Below, one piece after another: positions 1 to 6,440 of a stretch of 10,308 nt of DNA (position 1 is its first letter; every line of letters starts with the position of its first letter). The translations under genes and the position numbers were made by a program. Origin of the DNA: Pseudomonadota bacterium (GTDB taxonomy: Bacteria; Pseudomonadota; Gammaproteobacteria; Xanthomonadales; Marinicellaceae); NCBI GenBank assembly GCA_008501575.1, contig QQUO01000304.1:1-10308 (forward strand), in the 5' to 3' direction. The notes below the pieces were generated by a model, which did no database searches, was not told the DNA's origin, and saw only the letters and a program-made list of their open reading frames with translations.

Positions 1-1499
1 AACGCAATGATTTAAAACTGGATTTGGATTATGCGCAAAAGGTTTTAGATGATAACCACTATGGCCTGGATGAAATTAAAGAACGGATTTTAGAATATTT
101 GGCGGTACAACAAAGAACGCCGAAAATGAAAGGCGCCATATTGTGTCTGGTGGGACCACCGGGGGTGGGTAAAACATCCTTGGGTCACTCCATTGCCAAA
201 GCCACTAATCGTGACTTTACCCGATTTTCATTGGGTGGGGTTTCTGATGAATCAGAAATTCGCGGTCATCGCCGTACCTACATTGGTTCAATGCCCGGTC
301 GGGTGATTCAAAACATCAATAAAGCCGGTACCTGTAACCCGGTGATGGTGTTGGATGAATTGGATAAAATGTCCCGTGATTTTCGTGGCGATCCGGCCTC
401 TGCCTTGTTGGAAGTTTTAGATCCGGAACAAAACAGTCATTTTTCTGATCATTATCTGGAAGTGGATTTTGATTTATCTGAAGTGATGTTTATTGCCACT
501 GCCAACTCCTTAAATATTCCTGCACCTTTGCGCGATCGCATGGAAATTATTCGCATACCGGGGTACATGGAAGAAGAGAAAGTGGCCATTGCTGAAAAGC
601 ACCTTATCGCTAAACAATTGAAAGCGCATGGCTTGAAAAAATCAGAAGTTAAAATTTCAAAAGCAGCAATTAAAAATATTGTACGTTATTACACCCGCGA
701 AGCCGGGGTGAGAAATTTAGAACGAGAAATCGCAAAAATTGCCCGTAAATCTGTCAAACAGTTATTAACGGACACGAATTTATCCACGATAAAAGTCTCG
801 GTTAAAAACCTGGCCGATTACTTAGGGGTGCAGAAATTTAATTTCGGTGTCGCTGAGAAAAGTGATGAAGTGGGTACTGTAACCGGATTGGCGTGGACTG
901 AAGTGGGTGGTGACTTATTACAAATTGAAGCCTCTGTTTATCCCGGTCGTGGAAAATTGACCCACACCGGTCATTTGGGCGACGTCATGAAAGAGTCCAT
1001 TCAGGCCGCCTTATCAGTGGTTAAATCGCGGGCACAATTATTTGGTATATCACCGGCCATTTTTAAAGACAGTGACATTCACATTCATGTACCGGAAGGC
1101 GCCACACCGAAAGATGGCCCAAGCGCCGGTATTGGCATGTGTACTGCTTTGGTTTCTGCGCTTAGCCAGAATCCGGTTAAAGCCACTGTGGCGATGACGG
1201 GTGAGATTACCTTGCGCGGCCGGGTATTGGCCATTGGCGGCTTAAAAGAAAAGCTACTGGCGGCATTACGAGGCGGGATAAAAACAGTGATTATTCCAAA
1301 AGAAAACGAAAAGAATTTGACCGAACTACCCGAGGCTTTACGTTCTCAATTGAACATTATTCCGGTGAAGTGGATTGATGAAGTATTAACGTTGGCTTTG
1401 GCTGACAAAATCAAACACATTAAATCAGATGATGATTCCGGTCAATCGGTTCATGTGCCGAACAAAAGACATGGTTTGAGTGAAGAAAATCATCACTAA
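1..1499 (+). CDS. lon: ATP-dependent protease Lon, C-terminal two thirds (5' partial)
   Basis: Lon is a cytoplasmic AAA+ serine protease that unfolds and degrades damaged and regulatory proteins. The frame is open to the window edge (first whole codon at base 3), so the N-terminal substrate-binding domain, about 305 residues by comparison with E. coli Lon, lies outside; 498 residues are visible. Numbering from the internal TTG at 24, Walker A GPPGVGKT is at 44-51, Walker B VMVLDELDK at 107-115, and the sensor-1 region with N161 follows. The protease domain carries the catalytic serine in DGPSAG (S367, codon 1122-1124) and the lysine in GGLKEK (K410, codon 1251-1253). The 43-residue spacing equals E. 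coli S679/K722, so there are no indels between them. The tail after the conserved LTLAL is about 35 residues, polar and histidine-rich, and probably lineage-specific. The catalytic half appears intact. Confidence 0.97.
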   Translation, partial: RNDLKLDLDYAQKVLDDNHYGLDEIKERILEYLAVQQRTPKMKGAILCLVGPPGVGKTSLGHSIAKATNRDFTRFSLGGVSDESEIRGHRRTYIGSMPGRVIQNINKAGTCNPVMVLDELDKMSRDFRGDPASALLEVLDPEQNSHFSDHYLEVDFDLSEVMFIATANSLNIPAPLRDRMEIIRIPGYMEEEKVAIAEKHLIAKQLKAHGLKKSEVKISKAAIKNIVRYYTREAGVRNLEREIAKIARKSVKQLLTDTNLSTIKVSVKNLADYLGVQKFNFGVAEKSDEVGTVTGLAWTEVGGDLLQIEASVYPGRGKLTHTGHLGDVMKESIQAALSVVKSRAQLFGISPAIFKDSDIHIHVPEGATPKDGPSAGIGMCTALVSALSQNPVKATVAMTGEITLRGRVLAIGGLKEKLLAALRGGIKTVIIPKENEKNLTELPEALRSQLNIIPVKWIDEVLTLALADKIKHIKSDDDSGQSVHVPNKRHGLSEENHH

Positions 1500-1503
1500 T
1501 TCA

Positions 1504-1531
1504 ATGACATTATTATTGATTGTGATATGAT
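1504..1531 (+). promoter_or_regulatory. candidate distal hupB promoter (P1)
   Basis: Just after the lon stop there is a -35-like ATGACA (1504-1509, 5 of 6 to consensus), a 16-base spacer, and TATGAT (1526-1531, 5 of 6) preceded by TG at 1523-1524, giving an extended -10. The start would fall near 1538 and leave a leader of about 170 bases before hupB. No lon terminator is visible, so some hupB transcription may also come from read-through. This is sigma-70 consensus matching by eye only. Confidence 0.4.
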
Positions 1532-1638
1532 GTAACGCACTCATAAGAGGGTCGTTTGATCGTCACTTCTTAATTGTAAGAAAAACCTCACATTTGTGCC
1601 ATTTTTTAATAAATAGTGATGGCTTTATGCCTGACACT

Positions 1639-1647
1639 TGGTATAAA
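1639..1647 (+). promoter_or_regulatory. candidate proximal hupB promoter (P2, extended -10)
   Basis: TGGTATAAA is an extended -10 element: TG, one base, then TATAAA, 5 of 6 to TATAAT. No good -35 lies at the right distance, which extended -10 promoters can tolerate. The bases after it (atgcgcgg) are GC-rich, a discriminator type often found at growth-rate-controlled promoters. Initiation near 1654 would give a leader of about 54 bases before the hupB start. Confidence 0.45.
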
Positions 1648-1694
1648 ATGCGCGGTTCTTGGCGGTTAAGTCAACATTTAAATATTGTAATTCG

Positions 1695-1700
1695 AAGGAG
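1695..1700 (+). promoter_or_regulatory. ribosome binding site of hupB
   Basis: AAGGAG sits 7 bases before the ATG at 1708. It is the strongest Shine-Dalgarno sequence in the window, fits a very abundant protein, and fixes the hupB start. Confidence 0.85.
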
Positions 1701-1707
1701 ATAAACA

Positions 1708-1980
1708 ATGAAAAAACAAGATTTTATTAAAGCAGTTGCTGAACAAGCAGATGTCTCTCAAGCAACAGCTGGTGATTGCTTTGACGCAGTTGTCAACACC
1801 ATCACTAAAGCATTAAAAAAAGGCGATAAATTAACTTTTGTAGGTTTCGGTACTTTCTCTGTAAAACACCGTGCAGCCCGTCAAGGACGTAATCCTCGCA
1901 CTGGTGAAACCATTCAAATTAAAGCGGCAAAAATTCCATCATTTAAGGCTGGCAAAGCACTAAAAGATGCAGTAAACTAA
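1708..1980 (+). CDS. hupB: DNA-binding protein HU, beta type
   Basis: HU is a small dimeric nucleoid protein that binds and bends DNA with little sequence preference. The protein has 90 residues, exactly the family length. The N-terminal helical dimerisation part (about 1-40) is followed by the GFGTF signature at 46-50 and the DNA-gripping beta arm, with NPRTG at 62-66; P63 is the residue that intercalates between bases in HU/IHF proteins. The C-terminus (PSFKAGKALKDAVN) is typical of HU rather than IHF. Position directly after lon and before ppiD supports the beta gene, hupB. Two candidate promoters and a strong ribosome binding site precede it. No terminator separates it from the tRNA-Val gene 13 bases downstream, so its mRNA probably continues into two tRNAs. 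Confidence 0.97.
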   Translation: MKKQDFIKAVAEQADVSQATAGDCFDAVVNTITKALKKGDKLTFVGFGTFSVKHRAARQGRNPRTGETIQIKAAKIPSFKAGKALKDAVN

Positions 1981-1993
1981 CGCCCCTTGAATC

Positions 1994-2069
1994 GGGTGCT
2001 TAGCTCAGTTGGGAGAGCATCGCCCTTACAAGGCGAGGGTCGGGGGTTCAAGCCCCTCAGCACCCACCA
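1994..2069 (+). tRNA. tRNA-Val (anticodon UAC)
   Basis: A 76-base cloverleaf: acceptor GGGTGCT pairs with AGCACCC, D stem GCTC/GAGC, anticodon stem TCGCC/GGCGA around loop CTTACAA (anticodon TAC, reading GUA and other valine codons), T loop TTCAAGC on a 5-bp stem with one G-U pair, discriminator A, and CCA encoded at 2067-2069. It begins 13 bases after the hupB stop and is followed 5 bases later by tRNA-Asp. No promoter fits between, so it is probably cut out of the hupB transcript. Confidence 0.97.
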
Positions 2070-2074
2070 GATTC

Positions 2075-2151
2075 GGAGCGGTAGTTCAGTTGGTTAGAAT
2101 ACCGGCCTGTCACGCCGGGGGTCGCGGGTTCGAGTCCCGTCCGCTCCGCCA
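2075..2151 (+). tRNA. tRNA-Asp (anticodon GUC)
   Basis: A 77-base cloverleaf: acceptor GGAGCGG pairs with CCGCTCC, anticodon stem CCGGC/GCCGG around loop CTGTCAC (anticodon GTC, aspartate), T arm GCGGG TTCGAGT CCCGT, discriminator G as expected for tRNA-Asp, and encoded CCA at 2149-2151. It is close to the E. coli tRNA-Asp by recall. It shares a transcript with tRNA-Val and ends 3 bases before the terminator's A tract. Confidence 0.97.
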
Positions 2152-2154
2152 GAT

Positions 2155-2187
2155 AAAAAAGGGTGTCAATCGACATCCTTTTTTTTT
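2155..2187 (+). terminator. intrinsic terminator after the hupB-tRNA unit
   Basis: An A6 tract (2155-2160) is followed by a 7-bp stem GGGTGTC/GACATCC (2161-2167 and 2172-2178, one G-T pair), loop AATC, and nine T residues (2179-2187). It ends the hupB-tRNA transcript. Only 25 bases separate it from the ppiD start, so ppiD needs either read-through or its own start point. Confidence 0.9.
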
Positions 2188-2212
2188 AATTTTAATTTGA
2201 TAAATAAAACTG

Positions 2213-4117
2213 ATGTTAACTTGGATTAGAGATAAATCAACGGGCTTATTCATGACCATCGTCATGGGTATCTTAATTTTGGCGTTTGCCTTATGGGGTG
2301 TGGGTGATTATTTTTCACAGTCCAGCGGTGATTCATTGGCAACTGTCAATGGTGAAACCATCACCTACAGTGATTACAGCAATCAGTTTGCCACCTATCG
2401 GCAAAATATGTTGAGTCAATACGGCGATCAATTACCGCCGGATTTTTTTGATTCACCGATGATGCGCCGTAATTTTTTGGAATCGATGATAAACAGTGAA
2501 TTACATCGACAAGCGGCTCACAAAAATGGTTTTACCGTTACCGCCGAACAAATTCGATCTGTTTTAAGTGACGTTGACATATTTAAAAATGCCAATGGCG
2601 AATTCGATCGCGAATTATATGCCGGTTATTTGGCACAAACCAATCAAACAGCACAATCATTACAAGCCCGTATTGTCAATGAAGAGGCGTCCCAGGCGGT
2701 CAATCAATTATTTAATGACACCGCATTTATGACACCCAAAGAAGCAAAAACCATTGCTCTGTTACGTAACCAAACCCGTGATTTCGATTACTTTTTAATT
2801 GAAGCCAATCGATTTAATGAAGAAGTTACCGTGACTGATGAAGAAATCAGCGATTTTTATAACAATAACAGCGATCAGTTTATGACTGAAGAAATGGTCA
2901 AAGTTGATTACATCGAATTGGATGCTGTGCAGGTGGCCAGTCAAATCGATGTATCTGAGCAAGACACATTGGCCTATTACGAAGAAAATAAGCAACGATT
3001 TGAAAAACCGGCACAACGTAAAGCCGCGCATATTCTAATCAATGATGATGAGCAAGCACAAACGACTTTGGCAACCATTCAAGAACGGTTAGAACAGGGT
3101 GATTCTTTTGCGGATTTGGCCAAACAATATTCACAAGACCCGGGTTCGGCTGAGCAAGGCGGAGATTTGGGATTGGTGAGCCCTGGTGACATGGTCGAGG
3201 CTTTTAATGACGCCTTATTTGCAATGCAAGAAGGTCAAATTTCTGAGCCTGTGAAAACTGAATTTGGTTACCACATTATTAAATTAGAAGAAATCAGGGA
3301 GCCGCAAATTCCTTCTTATGAGGAAGTGAGTGCTGATATCGTTGTGGAGTTACAGGCACAACAAGCACAAACCTTGTTCTTGGATAAAGCCAACGAATTA
3401 TCAGGCTTGGTTCTGGATGCTCAAAGCGGCCTGTCGCAAGCGGCGGAAGCCACTGAATTAACGGTTCAAACCACGGACTTCTTTTCGCGCTCTGGTGGTA
3501 AAGGCGTGGCGGCCAATCAGGCGTTTGTTCAGGCGGCATTCTCACCCATGGTTAAGGATGATTTATTAAATTCAGATGTGATTAACTTAACAGACACCCA
3601 CATCGTGTTTATGCATATGAATCAAATTAAGCCGGCAGAAGTGAAGCCTTTGGAAGAAGTTAAAGACAGTATTAAAACCCGTCTAAGTAACCAGAAAGCT
3701 GCAGAAAAGGCCCAACAGTTGGCCCAGGATGTACAAACCAAAGCACAACAGGATGACCTTAATTTAAATGCCTTGGCTGATGAATTTGATTTAACCATTG
3801 TGGCCGCTCGTGATGTTAAGCGAACTGGTTCCAATCACCCGGTTAATGTGGTTAATGCGGTGTTTCGTTTAATGGCTCCGGAAAAAACCGATGAGACCAT
3901 TCATGTTGTTCAAGGCAACAATAATGATGTGGCTGTGGTGGAATTGTTGGCCATTAAGTCACCTGAAGAAGCTTCTTTAACCGAGGTGAATCAAGAAGCC
4001 GCCCAACTTGAACGCAACATCAAAACCAACGAGGCGCAGCTGTTGCTGCAAGCCTTAAGACAATCTGCTGATATCAGCATTAATGAAAATCTGTTAAATC
4101 AACAGAATCAGTTTTAA
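2213..4117 (+). CDS. ppiD: periplasmic folding chaperone PpiD (parvulin family)
   Basis: PpiD is an inner-membrane-anchored chaperone associated with the SecYEG translocon that helps newly exported proteins fold in the periplasm. The 634-residue length is close to E. coli PpiD (623). A short cytoplasmic N-terminus (MLTWIRDKSTG) leads into one membrane helix at about 12-34, with no cleavage site, followed by a SurA-like helical chaperone region (about 40-265). One parvulin domain lies at about 269-361, with the AAHILI strand (H273), the GSAEQGGDLG segment and FGYHIIKL (H354). The C-terminal 270 residues are charged and helical. E. coli PpiD is reported to lack clear prolyl isomerase activity; the sequence cannot decide that here. 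The ATG matches the family's usual N-terminus although no Shine-Dalgarno sequence precedes it. A terminator lies just upstream and another just downstream. Confidence 0.96.
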   Translation: MLTWIRDKSTGLFMTIVMGILILAFALWGVGDYFSQSSGDSLATVNGETITYSDYSNQFATYRQNMLSQYGDQLPPDFFDSPMMRRNFLESMINSELHRQAAHKNGFTVTAEQIRSVLSDVDIFKNANGEFDRELYAGYLAQTNQTAQSLQARIVNEEASQAVNQLFNDTAFMTPKEAKTIALLRNQTRDFDYFLIEANRFNEEVTVTDEEISDFYNNNSDQFMTEEMVKVDYIELDAVQVASQIDVSEQDTLAYYEENKQRFEKPAQRKAAHILINDDEQAQTTLATIQERLEQGDSFADLAKQYSQDPGSAEQGGDLGLVSPGDMVEAFNDALFAMQEGQISEPVKTEFGYHIIKLEEIREPQIPSYEEVSADIVVELQAQQAQTLFLDKANELSGLVLDAQSGLSQAAEATELTVQTTDFFSRSGGKGVAANQAFVQAAFSPMVKDDLLNSDVINLTDTHIVFMHMNQIKPAEVKPLEEVKDSIKTRLSNQKAAEKAQQLAQDVQTKAQQDDLNLNALADEFDLTIVAARDVKRTGSNHPVNVVNAVFRLMAPEKTDETIHVVQGNNNDVAVVELLAIKSPEEASLTEVNQEAAQLERNIKTNEAQLLLQALRQSADISINENLLNQQNQF

Positions 4118-4134
4118 AAGAACATCACAAGGAT

Positions 4135-4163
4135 AAAAAAAGGCTCAACAGAGCCTTTTTTTT
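4135..4163. terminator. bidirectional terminator between ppiD and lplA
   Basis: A6 (4135-4140), stem AGGCTC/GAGCCT (4141-4146 and 4151-4156) with loop AACA, then T7 (4157-4163). The A and T flanks can extend the pairing. Read on either strand it gives a GC-rich hairpin followed by a T run, so one element can end both ppiD (stop at 4117) and the convergent lplA transcript (stop at 4180). Confidence 0.92.
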
Positions 4164-4179
4164 ATGCGTATCTTTCAGC

Positions 4180-5160
4180 TTAAAACATGGCGGTAAGCAA
4201 ATCTTCCAGCGTCATATGATGAAAGTAGTCTTCGATATTAAACGGCTTTAAACAAGCCCGGATGGCCGTTTTATCATGGCGTTGACCGATTAAGACAGAT
4301 TCAATTTCGCTGATATCACCGGTGGTAAAAAAATCACCAAAAATTCGACACTGTTTAATCACCCCTTGATGGACATCCAGGTGCATTTCTAAGGTACCAC
4401 CTTTGGTTCTGATGCCTTGTTGAAAGTTGTATTGAGGTGAAAGGCCGTAATTCCATTCCCAGGTGGCGTATTTTTCATCCCGAATCTGATTAATCGCGGC
4501 GATGTCAGCCTCGCTGAGGGTATATGGCTGACAGTTGTCATGGGTGTTGATAATGTGTGCCATGACCCGGTCTGTAAAAGCATCCAACGAAATGGGTTCG
4601 GCCAAATGTGTCATAACATTGGTCACCCGTTTAGGAATTGATTTGACGGCCTTGTCTTTAAATTTAAGGGGATTGGCTTTTAAAGCGCCGCTGATATCAG
4701 GCATGTGTGATGAAAATAAAATGGTGCCATGATGAAGTACTTTATTTTTAAAAATATATTCGGCATTCCCGGAAAACTTCTTGCCATCGATGACCAAATC
4801 ATTACGTCCTTGAAACTCGGCATTAACACCCAACTCCTTGAGCACATCAATGATCGGTTGGGTGTATAAATGAAAGTCCACCTGACCGGCTTGCTCACCG
4901 GTTTTTGTGAAGGTGAAATTGAGGTTGCCTAAATCATGATAGACTGCACCACCGCCGGACATTCGCCGGACCACTTTGATGCCTTTGTCTTGAACATAGT
5001 CAAGATTGATTTCTGCCAGGGTGTTTTGATGTTTGCCGACAATAATGGCATTGTCATTGCGCCATAACATAAAACAATCTTCATCCTTGTGTTTAAAAAT
5101 ATATTCATCCACCGCCAAATTAAAGTATGGATCGGTGCTATGGTGTTGGATACAGAGCAT
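4180..5160 (-). CDS. lplA: lipoate-protein ligase A
   Basis: LplA activates free lipoate with ATP to lipoyl-AMP and transfers it to a lysine of the lipoyl domains of pyruvate and 2-oxoglutarate dehydrogenases and of GcvH, in the cytoplasm. The protein has 326 residues (E. coli LplA 338, B. subtilis LplJ 331). The catalytic domain has the lipoate-binding RRMSGGGAVYHDLGN at 65-79, GRNDLVIDGKKFSG at 118-131 with K128 matching the catalytic lysine (K133 in E. coli), HHGTILF at 143-149 and the RVTN turn at 178-181. The accessory C-terminal domain fills about 245-326. The wording of the motifs (AVYHDLGNLNF, DGKKFSGNA) is nearer to the Gram-positive LplJ type than to E. coli LplA. The ATG follows the upstream amidohydrolase stop by 5 bases and has only a weak TGAG as ribosome site, so translation is probably coupled. 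Confidence 0.95.
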   Translation of the reverse strand: MLCIQHHSTDPYFNLAVDEYIFKHKDEDCFMLWRNDNAIIVGKHQNTLAEINLDYVQDKGIKVVRRMSGGGAVYHDLGNLNFTFTKTGEQAGQVDFHLYTQPIIDVLKELGVNAEFQGRNDLVIDGKKFSGNAEYIFKNKVLHHGTILFSSHMPDISGALKANPLKFKDKAVKSIPKRVTNVMTHLAEPISLDAFTDRVMAHIINTHDNCQPYTLSEADIAAINQIRDEKYATWEWNYGLSPQYNFQQGIRTKGGTLEMHLDVHQGVIKQCRIFGDFFTTGDISEIESVLIGQRHDKTAIRACLKPFNIEDYFHHMTLEDLLTAMF

Positions 5161-5165
5161 AATAA

Positions 5166-6440
5166 CTACTCAGCCGGTTGATATTTATCGTGATAGCGTT
5201 GATAAAGCTTTTGTTGCTTGCCGTCTAATTCGATGGGTCGGCCATCAATATAAGCGTACTGTAGTTGTTGACTTGCCATGTCCAGAGCATCACCGGCAGA
5301 AATAAAAAAAGTGGCGCTTTTATTGACGGCTAAACTACCGTAATGGTTATCAATTTTTAATATTTTGGCCGGATTTAAGGTAATTAATTGTAGGGCCGTC
5401 TCTTTTTCGAGGCCTTGTGCCACAGTGGTGCCAGCGGTAAAGCCTAAATTGCGAGAACTCATGGAACCCGGGTAAGTGACGGCTGTTAAGATGCCGGCTT
5501 GCTGTAGCTTAGCGGCAACTTTATAGGGTTGATCTATTGGGCTGTCGTTGCGTTGCGGTAAATCATGAACCGTACTGACAATCACCGGAACATCGGCCGA
5601 GACAATGAAATCGAGTACCGATAAGGCCGCTGAATCAGTCACCAGCACCGGTTTTTCGATACCAATAGACTGCATAAATTCAATGCTTTCAATGATGGCT
5701 TTGGGTGTGGAAGCATGTATATAGACTTGCTTGTCACCTTGAAAAACAGATGCCACGGCCTTGAGTTTTATATTGTCGGGGCTATGACCGGCCCGGGCAT
5801 CTTTGAATAGGGCTTTGATTTTGGTGACTTTTTCACTGTGGTTTTTGTCTTGCTCCAACTTCATGCTAAAGCTACTAAAGTCAAACTTCTTAATCCACTG
5901 TGCCGGCCAGTTAATATGCAGACCATCATCACTCTGAACCAATGCATCATCCCAATTCCAGGCATCCAGCTGCACCACCGCAGATTGACCACTCACCAAA
6001 CCACCTGTAGGCACCACTTGAGCCAATAAAATACCGTTATAACGCATGGGTGGTATGCGCATCGAGTCGGCATTATAAGCAATGGCAGTACGGACATTGG
6101 GGTTAAGCTCGCCGGTTTCCTGATAATCCAGCGAGGCACGCACGGCATCCACCTCGGTTAAACCTAGGTTGGTATTGGTTAAAATAAATCCCGGGTAAAT
6201 ATGTTGCTGTTGTACATCGATTATCTGCCCTTGTTGTTGGCTTGCTTGGTATTCACCTAAGTAGCGGATGGTACCAGCATCAATGACCATCATGGCGTTT
6301 TCTAACACGCCACCTTCACCGGTGTGAATGGTGGCATTGATAAAGGTTTGTGGTCCTTCAGGGGCCGGGGCCGGTTGTGGTCGAATGGCCAGGGCTTGAC
6401 TGAGGGAAAAGGCCAATAATAGGATTATTAATGTTCTCAT
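5166..6440 (-). CDS. exported amidohydrolase-like protein lacking the HxH motif
   Basis: A 424-residue protein of the amidohydrolase (imidazolonepropionase-related, COG1228-like) superfamily. It starts with a clear signal peptide (hydrophobic 3-14, AxA-type cleavage after ALA18), followed by a proline-rich linker (20-30), so it is predicted to be periplasmic. The N-terminal small beta domain (INATIHTGEGG) and the closing LNPAKILKID, GSLAVNKSATFFI part are typical. The metal centre is degenerate: where active members have HxH after PGF, this protein has N89-T-N91. The conserved IHA histidine (H242) is present, but the next ligand position reads VTDSA and the late catalytic aspartate motif is replaced by TYPGSMSS (322-329). 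It is therefore probably a non-catalytic or altered partner of the large amidohydrolase. Its ATG shares one base with the upstream stop (TAATG). Substrate unknown. Confidence 0.85.
   Translation of the reverse strand: MRTLIILLLAFSLSQALAIRPQPAPAPEGPQTFINATIHTGEGGVLENAMMVIDAGTIRYLGEYQASQQQGQIIDVQQQHIYPGFILTNTNLGLTEVDAVRASLDYQETGELNPNVRTAIAYNADSMRIPPMRYNGILLAQVVPTGGLVSGQSAVVQLDAWNWDDALVQSDDGLHINWPAQWIKKFDFSSFSMKLEQDKNHSEKVTKIKALFKDARAGHSPDNIKLKAVASVFQGDKQVYIHASTPKAIIESIEFMQSIGIEKPVLVTDSAALSVLDFIVSADVPVIVSTVHDLPQRNDSPIDQPYKVAAKLQQAGILTAVTYPGSMSSRNLGFTAGTTVAQGLEKETALQLITLNPAKILKIDNHYGSLAVNKSATFFISAGDALDMASQQLQYAYIDGRPIELDGKQQKLYQRYHDKYQPAE

Noticed and set aside
24..26. TTG at 24 as a real start of a short Lon
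   Set aside because: The frame is open upstream to the window edge, and the upstream residues (NDLKLDL) continue the Lon alignment; it is an internal codon.
1567..1582. TTCTTA-ATTG-TAAGAA as a lon terminator
   Set aside because: The stem is only 6 AT-rich base pairs with no T run after it; at most a weak regulatory repeat.
2170..2198. A ppiD promoter built on TCGACA (2170-2175)
   Set aside because: Hexamers at 16-18 bases spacing (TTAATT, TAATTT) match the -10 consensus at only about 3 of 6 positions, so I do not list it as a feature.
2009..2200. A 63-codon open frame across tRNA-Val, tRNA-Asp and the terminator
   Set aside because: It lies wholly over two perfect tRNA cloverleafs and a terminator hairpin; such open frames through tRNA genes are a common false call.
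3294..3545. Minus-strand open frames inside ppiD (also 2795-3031 and 3622-3834)
   Set aside because: They are antisense to the conserved parvulin and C-terminal regions, with no promoter, ribosome site or family resemblance.
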